DNA of 64,000 bases from Diphasiastrum complanatum (GCA_029204225.1 CM055114.1:10191948-10255947), one strand, 5' to 3'. Shown: positions 43,590 to 56,460, counted from the first letter of the stretch. Numbers and translations are program-made. The notes: generated from the sequence alone by a model not told the origin.

Positions 43590-43951
43590 TACCATGATAT
43601 GATGGTACTACCGACTTTGCACGCTATCTTCAAATTTATGGGGAAGCATGTGAAGTCTATGGAGAAACAACCCTAGAAGAAAAACTCAGACTCTTTAGTA
43701 TGACCCTCACTGATGCAGTTCATGAGTGGTATTTTAATCTTGAGCGACATGAACAAAACGAGTGGGAATCTCTCAAGGATTCATTCATTAAAAGATTCAA
43801 ACTGAAAATTTTAGGCTTGGGTCCATACAAGCTAACAAAGATCTATGGAAATGGCGATGTGCAACTTGCCACCTTGGAAGGGACTCCATTACCAACATTG
43901 GTAAATGGTAGCCGCTTAAGGCATTACTACCACTTCCCACCTGCTACATAA
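43590..43951 (+). pseudogene. Gypsy gag fused by deletion to the integrase C-terminus
   Basis: One frame reads YDGTTDFARYLQIYGEACEV, then LRLFSMTLTDAVHEWYFNLE and WESLKDSFIKRF (gag capsid). It passes directly to LGLGPYKLTKIYGNGDVQLA and VNGSRLRHYY, the end of gypsy integrase, and stops. Everything from nucleocapsid to most of integrase is missing, so a large internal deletion joined gag to the pol end in frame. Confidence 0.8.
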
Positions 43952-43959
43952 AATTCTCT

Positions 43960-44294
43960 CCACCTTTCTTATTTTTGGTTTTTTGCTTTGCTTTCTTTGG
44001 CTCCTTTTCACTTGACTTGTATATTGTTTTCTCTTTTTACGTGTCTACCTAGTTAAAATACAATGATCGACTTATATTCTTATTTTGACGGCACCACGTG
44101 TGCTTGGTTCTAGAATTATCAGGCCGTCTTTCTTTTACGAGCCCTTTGAGTACTTTTAAGCAACTTTATCTTTGTACTTACTTATCAGTTGAATATACAG
44201 TTTGAGGTGAGCTATTGTGTTGTCTTGTCTTGTTGCACTTGATGTTGTGCTGTGGTGATTGATCCGGTCGGGTGTTTAAACTGTTTTCGTAACT
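43960..44294 (+). repeat. LTR-like block ending at a perfect primer site
   Basis: Follows the gypsy pol end as a 3' LTR would, yet is followed by TGGTATCAGAGC as a 5' LTR would be. This suggests a tandem or recombined element. Boundaries are approximate. Confidence 0.5.
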
Positions 44295-44306
44295 TGGTAT
44301 CAGAGC
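44295..44306 (+). other. Primer-binding site TGGTATCAGAGC
   Basis: Exact plant initiator tRNA-Met primer site. Confidence 0.8.
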
Positions 44307-45305
44307 TCTTGGTGGCTAGAATCATCGGGCAAGAACAGAGAGCTATGAATTCACGACGGTTTGTTGGCTAGGAAGCACAAAACCAAGTCTGTGGAGATTC
44401 GTGGAATAGCTCAAAACTGTAAGAGGATTCAAAGTCAGGGGATTGTTGATTGAAACGAGAAGCTAAACGGAAGCATAGAACTCTATAGAGAGGCTGCCTA
44501 CTGTGGATTCAATTTAAAGCCAATTGAAGATCTATTTGAAGCAGGTGATGGCTGACTGTAGGGCGACCCGAGTGCAGTAGAAGACTGCAAAAAGTGGCTC
44601 AGAGAAAATCTGAGCATAGCTCAAGAAGTCTTTCTTCTTTCATGGCTGGGGTTTCAGAAGGAAAAATTGAACATCTTTCTCCATTTACAAGGTTTTTCAG
44701 TGCTGTAAAAGCTTGAAGAGGGGCGTTTTAACAGGAGTGATCAAGCTGTAGACAGCCGCTGACTATCGTGGATAGTTGGAGGAAAGCTTGAAAAGTTGGC
44801 CGTGGATTTTTTCCAAAATCCTTTGTAAGCTCCATAGCCGTGGAGAGAGGAGAGGTCGCGTGGAGGCTCGTGCGCGGTGAATCGAAGAGAGGCCGTAGTG
44901 CATGGAGGTGTTTAGCATCTGGAAGAGCTACCTTCGGCACTCAAGATTGTTAGCAACCATCAGATAAGCCTCCAATAAAATCAATGGCCAAGATGAAGTT
45001 CTCAGGGAGAAACGTGGGCCACAGGATGGAGGATCACCCTTAGATAGGCTTTGAAAGGGTCCTGAAGAATTGAAGGGCAAAGGCACCCTTTTTTTCATTA
45101 AAAATTTTCAAAGTGAAAAATTGTTGGGTCCCAAGTTTTGGAAAGGTGAAGTTTCTTCACACTGAAGAAATAGTTCAAAAACCCAAATTGCCCTTATTTT
45201 CACCTCCTTTAGCGTATTTTGGCCAAATGAAAGGAGATCAGATGGAGACACCGACGGGAAAAAGTCATAAAAAGTTACGAATGGAGCCACAGCTGATCTA
45301 GAGCT
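44307..45305. other. Internal leader-like stretch
   Basis: No recognisable protein frame on either strand over about 1 kb downstream of the primer site. Probably leader of a non-autonomous or deleted element. Confidence 0.4.
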
Positions 45306-45771
45306 AAGCTATGAAAGCATCACATAAGCAAGACTTAAGATATGAAAGCAACACATAAGCAAGACTTAGCCCTAGAAAGCAGGAAAGAGAGATTAAGGAG
45401 ACTAAAGAGAGAGATCAATATCATCAGCTGAATAACAAATGACACAGTTTCCCTACTTATAGCCAAGAGGAAGCCCTAAAAGGAAGCTTCTGGTGGCTAG
45501 GGCCCAACTGGGAGGGATGATAGTGCACCCTCCAAGAAGGCCCCCACTCTCTAATCATATGTCCAAATGGCCTAATAATGAATAATGAGGCCAAAGGCCA
45601 ACTATATAGTCTAAGTGTCACTAATGAATAAAAAGGGCCCAAGGCCTGCTTATGCATAAAGTAAAGTAAATGTAAATGGACGCAGCGAATGTAATGAGCC
45701 AAGTCCATAACTCTCCATGACACAAAAAAAAGACCCAACTGCCGAAAAGAAACTGGATCAAACAGCAACAA
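45306..45771 (-). repeat. LTR-like block with tandem repeats, minus orientation
   Basis: A minus-strand TATA box (GGCTATAAGTAGG, 45452-45464) is followed within about 50 bases by a CT-rich patch. A 37 bp unit with CACATAAGCAAGACTTA is duplicated at 45322-45370. It lies just downstream, on the minus strand, of the gypsy integrase end and probably is that element's 3' LTR. Confidence 0.45.
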
Positions 45772-45779
45772 GCCCTAGT

Positions 45780-46040
45780 GCATCAACAACTAGAGCAGCA
45801 TCTGATGTAGAGGAATCAACAAGTGCAGCAAGAGCACGATCCTGATCCACAAGTGATGGTGTATGATAAAAGACATCAATAGGCTCACATGTGGCCTCCT
45901 CAACAGGACGACCATCCAACTAGACCAAAAATTGAATCTATCGGCAGCATCGACTATGGTGAAGGCGAACCTGGTGAATGACAGTAGGTAAGAAAGGGAA
46001 CAACTCAGGATCAACATCATGGTGACGAAGGGAACATCTC
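45780..46040 (-). pseudogene. Gypsy integrase C-terminal (chromodomain-like) fragment
   Basis: In one minus frame: QVRLHHSRCCR, a stop, QFLV and, after a further stop, LDGRPVEEATCEPIDVFYHT, then an acidic tail to about 45780. The pattern W/F-L-V-x-W/L-x-G-x-P-x-x-E-A-T-x-E-P is the chromodomain-like end of plant gypsy integrases. Confidence 0.5.
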
Positions 46041-46047
46041 GGTCGCG

Positions 46048-46725
46048 TCATCTGAAACCAAGCAATATGGAACAACCAGGAATGCCAAGGAACCAGAAGA
46101 AGATCAAGCAGCAACCAGAAATGCCAAGGTATCCGTAATGCCCAAAATAGTAGAGGATTAGCCTAAAAGATAGGGACATCATACCAAGGTATCCAAAAAC
46201 CCGAGAAGGTAGAACTGCATTAGCAACGGGAAGCCAATAAGAAAACTGGAAAAGAGATGGACACTCATCGCGAATAGTCGCATCGTACACGTAACCATCA
46301 ACCAGATGTGCAAACTCAATGATATAGGTGCCCCAAGAAAAGATAGCAGCATCGAAAGACCAGCACCAAGGAGTAGGAACATAAGCAGGATGATAGACAC
46401 GTTGTAATAGCATGGAAAAGCAAGCGATATGCCAGGAAACATGGATCATAAAGAGATCATCCTGACAAAGGATAGCTAAAATGGAGAAATGTGCACCAGC
46501 ATGGTCAAAAGCCCAAGGTATCCATAAGGCCCATGAATGAGAAGTAGCAATGGCACACGGTACCTTCAAGGCCCCTATCACGAGAAGAGCAGCATGCCAA
46601 AAGCTCCAGAAGGTCCAAGAAATCAATGCATCATCTAAAAAAACATGATGCATAAAAACAATAGCAACAAATCTAGAAATAGTAGAGGCCTCAACTGAAA
46701 AACTGTAGCCGAAAAACTCATCCAA
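46048..46725 (-). CDS. Open frame of 225 codons, aromatic-rich, unrecognised
   Basis: Uninterrupted minus frame starting MDEFFGYSFSVEASTISRFV, with CAIATSHSWALWIPWAFDHA and ATIRDECPSLFQFSYWLPVA. It is very rich in Phe, Trp and Leu and partly repetitive at its end (YLG / FLGIPG). It resembles no protein I know and may be chance, since the opposite strand is purine-rich. Probably part of the adjacent gypsy element. Confidence 0.2.
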   Translation of the reverse strand: MDEFFGYSFSVEASTISRFVAIVFMHHVFLDDALISWTFWSFWHAALLVIGALKVPCAIATSHSWALWIPWAFDHAGAHFSILAILCQDDLFMIHVSWHIACFSMLLQRVYHPAYVPTPWCWSFDAAIFSWGTYIIEFAHLVDGYVYDATIRDECPSLFQFSYWLPVANAVLPSRVFGYLGMMSLSFRLILYYFGHYGYLGISGCCLIFFWFLGIPGCSILLGFR

Positions 46726-46849
46726 AAAAATCTCATATGGACATACTAATCCATCATAGGATACACCAAAAATGGATGGAGAATTGGATGACCCATCGGA
46801 ACTGGCCGCAAGTGTAATTCCCGTATTGGTGATATTCCATAATGCATCA

Positions 46850-48065
<1,216 letters not shown>

Positions 48066-48266
48066 ATCTGCACAGATCCTGGCCATTGAAAGATTCACAA
48101 CTTTCCCACCATTATTTTTTAAAAAACGTCTTCTATTATGTGGGGTCTTTTATCATAGTAAGGCATTTTTTTTGCCCCCACTAGTAAATAGGTTAGTATG
48201 CGACATTTACATTCCACAGAGGCTTGCGAAGTGAATAAAGCGATATATGTATGTAAGAGAGCCCAT

Positions 48267-48779
<513 letters not shown>

Positions 48780-49168
48780 CGAATGAAATCTCCATCCTCG
48801 AAAGAAGCTTGGGATATATTGAAAACACTATATGAAGTGAGAGATGTCACATTGAAGTTGCATATGAGGAGAAAGTTCTTCTCTCTCAGAATGTTAGAAG
48901 GTGATTTTGTTTGATCAATTTAAGACTCTGGTGGAGCAGATGGTGGCAATAGGTTCAATGATTAAAGACTGTGATGTTGTAATGACCTTGTTGTCAAGTT
49001 TTCCTTCCCCATACAAAAATTGGGTGATTATGATTACCACACACTCAGATATAACTTTGTCCAAAGTCATAGTGATGCTTCTACATGAGGAGACACGAAG
49101 GATTGGAGTATTCTCGTCCTCCAACGACTCACAAAAACATGAAGAAGCAACCAAAAGATCAACTTGAA
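48780..49168 (+). pseudogene. Copia gag fragment (Copia-5)
   Basis: Reads PSSKEAWDILKTLYEVRDVT, LKLHMRRKFFSLRMLEGD, then DQFKTLVEQMVAIGSMIKDC and LLSSFPSPYKNWVIMITTHS, the UBN2 gag fold of copia elements. A shift near 48905 and stops downstream show decay. Orientation is opposite to Copia-3, which begins 215 bases further on. Confidence 0.8.
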
Positions 49169-49382
49169 TTCAAACTCAGCATGTTCGATACATTGATGAG
49201 TTCGCTCACTATTCTATTCAGAAGCCAACCACAGTTGAGAAAGCTATGTCAAGGTAGATTTGAATCTCTGGATAGAAGTAATGGATAATATTATACTCAT
49301 TGTTGAGAAACAACATGTGGACTGTCACCAGGCTCTTGCATGTCCAAATAAAACCAAATGCACAGTATGCATGTAGACTACT

Positions 49383-50033
49383 TGTGCAGGATTTCAGATC
49401 ATTATGATCCAATCCACTTGAAAGATCTTTGGTTAGAAAGAGAAATACACTACCAATCTCACCAATATAAAAAAAATTAGCATCTACACACAAAATGAGA
49501 TGCAAATACCAATAGAACTTGATCAAACTTGTATGAAATGATTATGTACTGTTGTTGTCCGTACAAAACTAGCAAGCTACTTTCATTCACTCGTGTGAAA
49601 CCAAAAATAGCATTTATGAATCATTCTACACATAAAATTGCATGCAATCACCAATATAGGGCACCAATGGATAGTAGAACCCAAGAGAACCATGTATAAG
49701 CATGAAATGAGACAGAGAAGAGAGAAGATCACTCTCTCCATGAGCTACATCCATTTATAACAATTTCAAATCCTATTTGGCCACTTGGCTTTCCCTCCAA
49801 AATGCTAACCCTACTATTTCTGGGTCTAGATTCAATGTACCCAACTATTCAAATTTGAATCTCCTAAAACTCTCCTGCAAACTTCTCCACACTTTAAAAA
49901 AGTGTTTATTCAAATGAAATTTAGACTAATAAACTTTGAAAAGTCAATCTCTAAGTCTAAAACAAGTTTTGGCCTCAATATGTCAAATATGAAAATATTG
50001 ACAAAATGATCAAAACTAGTTGAATCTTTCACA
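49383..50033 (-). repeat. Copia-3 3' LTR
   Basis: TGTGCAGGATTTC at 49383 and GAATCTTTCACA at 50033 on the plus strand. A minus-strand TATA (GTTATAAATGG) lies at about 49751-49761. The first 140 bases match the 5' LTR remnant at 54274-54413. Confidence 0.88.
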
Positions 50034-50043
50034 CTCCCTCTTC
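50034..50043 (-). other. Copia-3 polypurine tract
   Basis: GAAGAGGGAG on the minus strand, directly adjoining the LTR start TGTGAAAG. Confidence 0.8.
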
Positions 50044-50045
50044 AA

Positions 50046-50802
50046 CTAGTTTTAGCATAGACTTTGATAGTGAAGTCCTATGCTTCATGAACAAGTCCTT
50101 TCCCAATGCTTTGGTGAAGATATCAGCTACACATTCCCTTGAAGACACATGTTGAAGCTCCACCTCCTTTGCAATTACTTGCTCCCTCACAAAGTGATAT
50201 TGCACCTCAATATGCTTGCTCCTAGCATGAAAGATAGGATTGGATGCCAACCTTTGGGCTTATTGATTGTCACAAAAGATGATTGGGCTCTCTGAAAAAT
50301 CCAACAAGTGAAGATCCTTGATCATCCTCTTGATCCATACCATCTCCTTTGTGCAATGTGTAAGAGCTTTGTACTCGGCCTCACTAGATGACAATGAGAT
50401 AGTGTCTTGTTTCTTCGACATCCATGATATAGCTCCATCACCTATGAAAATACAATGAGCACTAATAGATTTCCTATCCATTACATCTCCAACATAGTCC
50501 GAATATGAAAATCCAAAAAGATTAGGTGATGATCCCTCATACAATATGCCAAAATCTCGAGTTCCAATGATGTACCTCAAAACTTGCTTTCCTAGCTTCC
50601 AATGCTCCTCACTGGTATCTTCCATGAATTGACTCATTATTCCAACACAATATCTTAGATATGGTCTAGTAATGGCTAGATAGATGAGTGAACCAACTAG
50701 CTTCCTATAGAGAGTAATGTCCTCGAAGGATCTTTCATTACCTCTTATAGTTAGCTTTACATGAGACTCCATAGGTGTATCAATAGCTTTTGCGTCTACC
50801 AT
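50046..50802 (-). pseudogene. Copia-3 RNase H and C-terminus
   Basis: Reads DAKAIDTPMESHVKLTIRGN, YRKLVGSLIYLAITRPYLRY, SYSDYVGDVMDRKS, SLSSSEAEYKALTHC, FCDNQ, a TAA, then LASNPIFHARSKHIEVQYHF and ECVADIFTKALG. The DxD, E and D of RNase H are present apart from changes around the first (SDYVGD). One in-frame stop after DNQ. Confidence 0.85.
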
Positions 50803-50879
50803 GCATATGAAATATTTCTAGATAGAATTAGCATACTTCTCTTGACAAATGAAAGTAGATTGAGAAGATCTAATGACTT

Positions 50880-51440
50880 CTATTCCCATAATGTAAATTA
50901 CCAAGATCATGCACCTCAAACTCCTTCTTAAGTGCATTCTTGATATTCTCCACATCTTGATTGTCTCCACCACTCAAGATGATATCATCCACATAGATTA
51001 GCAAGATGATAACATCATTTCCAGCAAACCTATATTAAAGTGAATGATCATACTCACTCATACAAAAAGCCTTGAGAGAGTAAAAAAGTGTTAAACTTAG
51101 CATACCAACTCCTTGGTGCTTGCTTAAGACCATACAAACTCTTTTGTAGTAGACACACATGATTTGGCTTTGTTGATGAAATGTAGCTCTCCGGCTGTTC
51201 CATGTACACTTCCTCCTCAAAATCACCATTCAATAATGCATTTGAAATGTCCATTTGCCATAGGATCCCATCGATAAAGTGTAGCAAGTAAAATGATGAC
51301 TCGAATGCTTACCATCTTTGCCAGGGGTGCAAAGGTCTCATCATAGTCAATCCCTTGTGGTTGAGCATATCCTTTTGCCACTAGCCTTGCCTTGTACTTG
51401 TTGATAGATTCATCTTGGTTTGTCTTCACCTTGAAGATCC
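50880..51440 (-). pseudogene. Copia-3 reverse transcriptase
   Basis: Contains INKYKARLVAKGYAQPQGID, DETFAPLAKMVSIRVI, then in a shifted frame WQMDISNALLNGDFEEEVYM, LLQKSLYGLKQAPRSWYAKF, and LIYVDDIILSGGDNQDVENI near 50990. Frameshifts at about 51260 and 51040. Confidence 0.85.
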
Positions 51441-51499
51441 ATTTTCATCCAATAGCTTTCTTGTTCTAGACAACTCCACCAATCTCCATGTTCCATTCT

Positions 51500-52420
51500 T
51501 CATATGAGCTTGATACTCAAGATCCATTGCTTGGATCCACTCCTCTTCTTTCCTTGCTTGATCTACACTTGTAAGCTCATCCAAAGAGGCCGTTAGGAAA
51601 GCAGCATAATTTTCAGAAACTACTTGCTTACCCTTTTGATCATATGTGGCCTTGAAGGTACTTGTCTTTCCCTTGATATTCTCCTTGGCTTTTGACTTGA
51701 TGAAGGTCCATCATCATTACCATCCAAAGTAGGATCCTTTTCATCAACATCAAGAATGTTAGATCTATCCACACTACTATCAATCATGCTTGAAGACACC
51801 TTTGGAATGTTTCCCTCATCAAAAATGACATCTCTACCAACAATCACTTTGTTAGTAGAAGGAATATGAACCTTGTAGGCTTTACTCACCTCACTATATC
51901 CACAAAAATACCTCTCCTTGAAGATGGATCCTCCTTGGTCCTATCATCAAGAGTAATGTTGACATAGCATGTGCATCCAAAGGTTCTTAGAAAGTTGACA
52001 CTCTGCCTCCTCTTGAATAGCATCTCAAAAAGTGTCCTTCCATCCAAAATAGCACTCGACCACCTATTGCAAAAGAAATTGGCACACAACAAAGCTTGAT
52101 CCCAAAATGGTTTGTCAAGATCAGCACTCAACCTCATAGCTTTAGCACTTTCACATAAAGTCCTATTCTTCCTTTTAGCCACTCCATTTTGTTGTGGGGT
52201 CCTTGATGTTGTATACTCCCTCTTGATCTCATGCTCATCACAAAAGTCCTTGAACTTGGTAGATATTTACTCACCAACATTGTCACTCCTTAAGCACTTG
52301 ATCTTTGTGGAAAATTGGTTATCCCTTGCATTCTTGAACTTGATAAAGATATCATACACTTCATCCTTGCTCTTTAGTAGATAGATCCAACAAAATCTAC
52401 TAAAATCATCAATGAATGTT
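51500..52420 (-). pseudogene. Copia-3 integrase core, C-terminus and linker
   Basis: TFIDDFSRFCWIYLLKSKDE and CLRSDNVGE at the start, KRKNRTLCESAKAMRLSADL, GRTLFEMLFKRRQ, then KAYKVHIPSTNKVIVGRDVI and an acidic linker. The zinc-binding HHCC region that should precede the core is absent. Confidence 0.82.
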
Positions 52421-52429
52421 ATGGCAACA

Positions 52430-52829
52430 CATCCAACTTGGTAAGCAATAACACAAGCATTAGTGAACAACTTCCCTTGTCTTTTAATTTTTCCAATCAA
52501 GACATCCTTCCTTTTGATCATACAAGCATCTCCATCTTTGTGAAAGGTCATGTGTGAACTTGCTCTACTATCAATCCACCAAGGATCTAGATCTCCATCA
52601 TTAGCAAGCATACATGAAGGCATCACAAAAGCATCATCATTTGCATCTTGAACATCCAAACCATCCTCATCAAGAGTAAGATTACCTTGCTTGCCTCCTT
52701 GATCTCTCTTCTTCTTGTAGCACTCACTTGCAAAGTGTCCTTTGATGCCACAATAGAAGCACTTGAGCTTTGATCTATCCTTTGTTTTGCCACTTGAAGA
52801 AGCAACCACTTGATCTTGCACTTTATACC
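52430..52829 (-). pseudogene. Copia-3 zinc knuckle and protease
   Basis: An intact knuckle (LKCFYCGIKGHFASECYK) is followed by DPWWIDSRASSHMTFHK. The usual DSGAS active site is DSRAS here, so the protease Gly is lost. It then jumps to CMIKRKDVLIGKIKRQGKLF, skipping about 75 residues present in Copia-2. Confidence 0.82.
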
Positions 52830-52929
52830 ACTTATTTTTTGTTTTGCCCTTGAATTTGTCCTTTGAAACATAGCATCCTCTTGAAGTGTCGATGTAGATC
52901 CACCTCTTGCTTGAAGCCTATATTCCTCA

Positions 52930-53225
52930 TTGATCAACAACAGGCCAAACCAACAGAACCGACCCCAAGTTCAGGACAATGTAGTGCAGAATACCTCCTA
53001 TGACACCCTAGTCTATGAATCTACTTATGATGAAGGTCATCATGTCACATATGTAGATGAGGCATCTACCTCTTATTCCAATGACCAATACGATTCAGAG
53101 GAGCAACCTACACAAGTCGACCAAAATGGTTATGCCATTTTTCCTTCAGCACTTTAGAAGAGATGTTTTGTATGCGGAGACACCACACACTTTCAAAGTG
53201 AATGTAGACTTCATTATGACTTTGT
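52930..53225 (+). pseudogene. Foreign gag fragment with zinc knuckle, inverted inside Copia-3
   Basis: Plus-strand frame INNRPNQQNRPQVQDNVVQN, STYDEGHHVTYVDEASTSYS, then EEQPTQVDQNGYAIF, a stop, and CFVCGDTTHFQSEC, a CCHC knuckle. It replaces about 200 bases of Copia-3 gag, judged against Copia-2, and reads on the opposite strand. The parent element is not otherwise in the window. Confidence 0.7.
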
Positions 53226-53672
53226 AGTTGAGTCTCTTTCCTTAATGCTTTCATCAATGCAAGCCAACTCATCATTCAATGCTTTCATCCTCAAAACAAA
53301 AGTACTTGGATTTTCTTCATTCTTTTGCAAACAAGAAAAGATTTGCCTTCTTAGAGTCAACACTCTAGAAGTAGACTTGGATTCATAAAGCTTCCTCAAT
53401 GAATTCCAAGCTTTCAAAGATGATGTGCACTTACCAACTTTCTTGAGAAGCTCATTGGTAACATTCATCTTTATCATGTGTAGAGCCTTATTGGCCCTCT
53501 TGTCATACCTCATTTGATCTTGTTGTGTTGTTGGTCTCTCCTCCAAGCCTACAACAATATCGAAAACATCATTCATCTTAAGAAGTGACTCCATCCTCAC
53601 TTTCCACAATTAATAGTTACTTGAGGTAAGCCTATCATTGGCTTCCAACATGACTCCAATTGAGGTTGCCAT
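53214..53672 (-). pseudogene. Copia-3 gag N-terminal part
   Basis: ATG at 53672 (MATSIGVMLEANDRLTSSNY, then TAA where Copia-2 has Ser), LWKVRMESLLKMNDVFDIVV, LTLRRQIFSCLQKNEENPST. It ends where the foreign gag begins. Confidence 0.85.
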
Positions 53673-54261
53673 GTAGCAATGACTTGATCTTCTCTTTCAA
53701 CCTGTTTCAATGCACAAAGCACTCCTTTGAACAACAACAAATGCTTTCAAAAGAAATCACCAAGATTTGAAACTATCTCACAAATTCTCTTCTAGCACTT
53801 ATACCAAGCAAATCAACACATAGAATTATGGAATCTTGATCAACCTATGATCTATCCTCAATATAATGGCTTTTGCCACTTCCTAAGATTGAAACACACT
53901 CAAATAAAGTCCAGCAACCTCAATATCTAGAGATCCAATCAAAATTAGGGTTTTGACCAAATCACAAAAAATTTACTATTCCAAATCTACATGCAAATGC
54001 TGAAAATTTGATATGCAATCTATTAGCCACCACTTAGGCTGATCCAATGATCCAAAAATCGGCCAGATTCAGTATGTGAAATGAAAAATCAGATTTGATC
54101 AAGTTTATAGACCTATATAGGATTTTGATCTACAAAAGATCCAATCTACAAAAGCAAAAAACTCGATTTTGGTGTAGAATCCTCTCTAACATGCTCTAGA
54201 CTTGATATCTTCACCAAGTCATTGATAGATCTGATTTCCTTCTTCATAACCTGAAACACAA
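53673..54261 (-). other. Copia-3 untranslated leader
   Basis: Non-coding, colinear with the Copia-2 leader (17536-18106). Confidence 0.75.
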
Positions 54262-54273
54262 GCTCTGATACCA
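54262..54273 (-). other. Copia-3 primer-binding site
   Basis: GCTCTGATACCA on the plus strand, perfect complement of TGGTATCAGAGC, directly adjoining the LTR. Confidence 0.9.
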
Positions 54274-54413
54274 TGTGAAGGATTTCAGATCATTATGATC
54301 CAATCCACTTGAAAGATCTTTGGTTAGAAAGAGAAATACACTACCAATCTCACAAATGTAGAAAAATCAATATCTACACACAAAATGAGATGCAAACACC
54401 AATAGAACTTGAT
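54274..54413 (-). repeat. Copia-3 5' LTR, truncated to 140 bp
   Basis: Matches 49383-49523 closely up to AATAGAACTTGAT, then switches to unrelated coding-like sequence. Confidence 0.88.
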
Positions 54414-54880
54414 TGCAATTGAGACACACTATCATCATCAAGGTCTTTGGTATAGATCAAAGGATGCGGTGAGGTAGGAGGTTCAGTAAGGGTAGGGATA
54501 TCAACAGACAGGCCACCATTTTCTTTTTCCAAATAGGCAAAAATCTTTCGAATATGTAAATTGCAGAGATTTTCTTCCTCAGCAATATGTTCAGCATAGT
54601 TGGAGAGATCCATATAGATTTTTTCAACTATGCTTAACAATTTCTTCTTTTTAATGAAATCCATATATAGTTTGATCCAATCCATAGTAGTCATCAAGTC
54701 AACAAGGCAAAAAATCTTATTGTCAGGTCTAGCAGCATCACAAGTAGTCTTATCCTGAGAAGTAATGAGTTTTTGAACATCAACAGCTTTCTTCATGCAA
54801 CAGTCTGAACAAAAGGGCTAGGAGGAGGAAGGGGCTCCCCATAACCAAGAGTAACAACATCGTGGAACCATCCTGTGGAC
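54414..54880 (-). pseudogene. Unrecognised minus-strand coding segment cut by Copia-3
   Basis: Frame with FCLVDLMTTMDWIKLYMDFI, KKLLSIVEKIYMDLSNYAEH, IAEEENLCNLHIRKIFAYLE and SVDIPTLTEPPTSPHPLIYT, ending in DDDSVSQLQ at the LTR junction. Upstream, in another frame, GWFHDVVTLGYGEPLPPPSP probably belongs to it. No family is recognised. The helical charged character and Pro-rich tail suggest a gag-like or structural protein. Confidence 0.35.
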
Positions 54881-55789
54881 TACATCATAAAACAGACCTT
54901 ATTAGCCATAAAATACAAGTAAAGGTAAAAGTTTGGTACTACCCCGACCAAAAGGTAGTCGGGTTGGCATCTTAAAAAGATGCTTCGAGAGAGTAATAGA
55001 ACATCACATAGTCCCTCTTGAGAAGTCAAGACCAAACCCTTTGAACCCTTCAATTTATAGCATAATATTTCAAAATATAGCTATATAAAGTCTAATAGTA
55101 TAGAGTACCAGAAAGTGAAGCAAGTTTTAGGACACCCAGCTATTATTTGCCACTATCCCACAAAACAAAATCGCACAAGTTAGTTAATTGAGGAAAACAG
55201 GTGTCATAGCTGAGCATCAGTTGTTATCCATGTCCGAAACAAGATTCACTACTTTATCAGCTTGAATGCAATAGCAAAACATTCGTCCAGTCTTCCCAAA
55301 CATGCAACAAATAAATAGCAATACATTCTGCCCTTGAATTGAAACCATATCAGGGCAGCTGCCATTTTGATCAGTGCAAGAGCGAAGAGAATGTATTCAA
55401 CTCATAAAGATTTAAAAACACGTAAGAATGCTATTTATCCATGCACAAGTACGCAGAGACATAATTTTGAACACAGTGTTGGGTACTAGGGCAGATCCGT
55501 GCCATACTAGCCCCTTGGACTTCCCATGTAACTTGCTAGGGAATCCGGAAACATGCAGGCTTGGGCAAATCCATGCCATTCAAGCCCATCAAAATCCCTC
55601 TCTAAAAACATCTGTGGCATACTTATATAGGTAGCACTTCCACTATTTAACCAGAGCAACCTATTCAAGTCTAAGAAACGTAGTTATAAAGATTTTTAAT
55701 ATGGAAAGTAATTACTTTTCCGACTAATAAAGGACTTTTTACGTAAAAAGTGTCATTCCAAATGTCGTAAAGAACTGCATATGGAGCGA
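54881..55789. other. Intergenic stretch
   Basis: No gene recognised. A diverged direct repeat with GGGCAGATCCGTGCCAT / GGGCAAATCCATGCCAT occurs at about 55490 and 55563. Confidence 0.45.
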
Positions 55790-56460
55790 TACTACCTTTT
55801 CAAATAGAATCTTTGAACTTCATACGTGAATGCGAGGTGAGGTGATTTCTTGTGAGCTACCCATCTTCCAAAATTTTAAGCTAGATTTCGTTGTCCAGCG
55901 GCCCATCAAACTTATAAAATGCATTCAGGTTCAAGTGTATAATTGCTACACCACCTCTTGGTAGCAAATCATTGTTAGAATCGAATAAGCACAACAAAGT
56001 GATAGTTTTCATACATGAAGTAGCTTGTACTATCGCTTTTGAGCGACCATTCACCACTATTTGCTTCCAAGCGTGTATCCCGAAAGTAGGAACGTAGTAT
56101 CTATGATATTCAAACCATTGTCAGTTCATTCACATTCCAGCAAATGAAACCAATAATGCTTTCCCTCTGCAAGCGATCATTCAATCAAAAGAAGTAATCT
56201 TACCTGTTGATTGTAGTAAACTCCATCCAAATACTCTTCCGCAAAGCTTACACATGTTTCCTCCTCTCAAAGCAAGGATGGCAGTAGTAGAGAAGCCAGC
56301 AAAGAAAGCCAAGGCAGGAGAGAGCACGAGAGAGCAAGAAGAATAGGGTTGCAGTATTCTTCCTTTTTATAGAAAACCCAACACTCTTTGGTGCATCAGG
56401 TGTTAGAAAATGCTCACCATTAGATCGAGTCCTTATAATGTGCAAATGACTACCATATAA
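55790..56460 (-). repeat. Repeat R2, related to R1 at 46.9 kb
   Basis: Matches R1 at both ends. It has a minus-strand TATA (TTCTATAAAAAGG, about 56364-56376) followed by a CT-rich stretch (about 56309-56345 on the plus strand as GA-rich) without a microsatellite. Confidence 0.45.

Larger units (their letters stand above)
49383..54413 (-). mobile_element. Copia-3: nearly full Ty1/copia element
   Basis: Reads right to left: 5' LTR remnant 54413-54274, primer site 54273-54262, leader, gag, protease, integrase, RT, RNase H, polypurine tract 50043-50034, 3' LTR 50033-49383. Many stops and two large internal changes (loss of the pre-integrase region; replacement of part of gag by an inverted foreign gag piece) make it non-autonomous. 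The 5' LTR keeps only 140 of about 651 bp. Confidence 0.9.
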
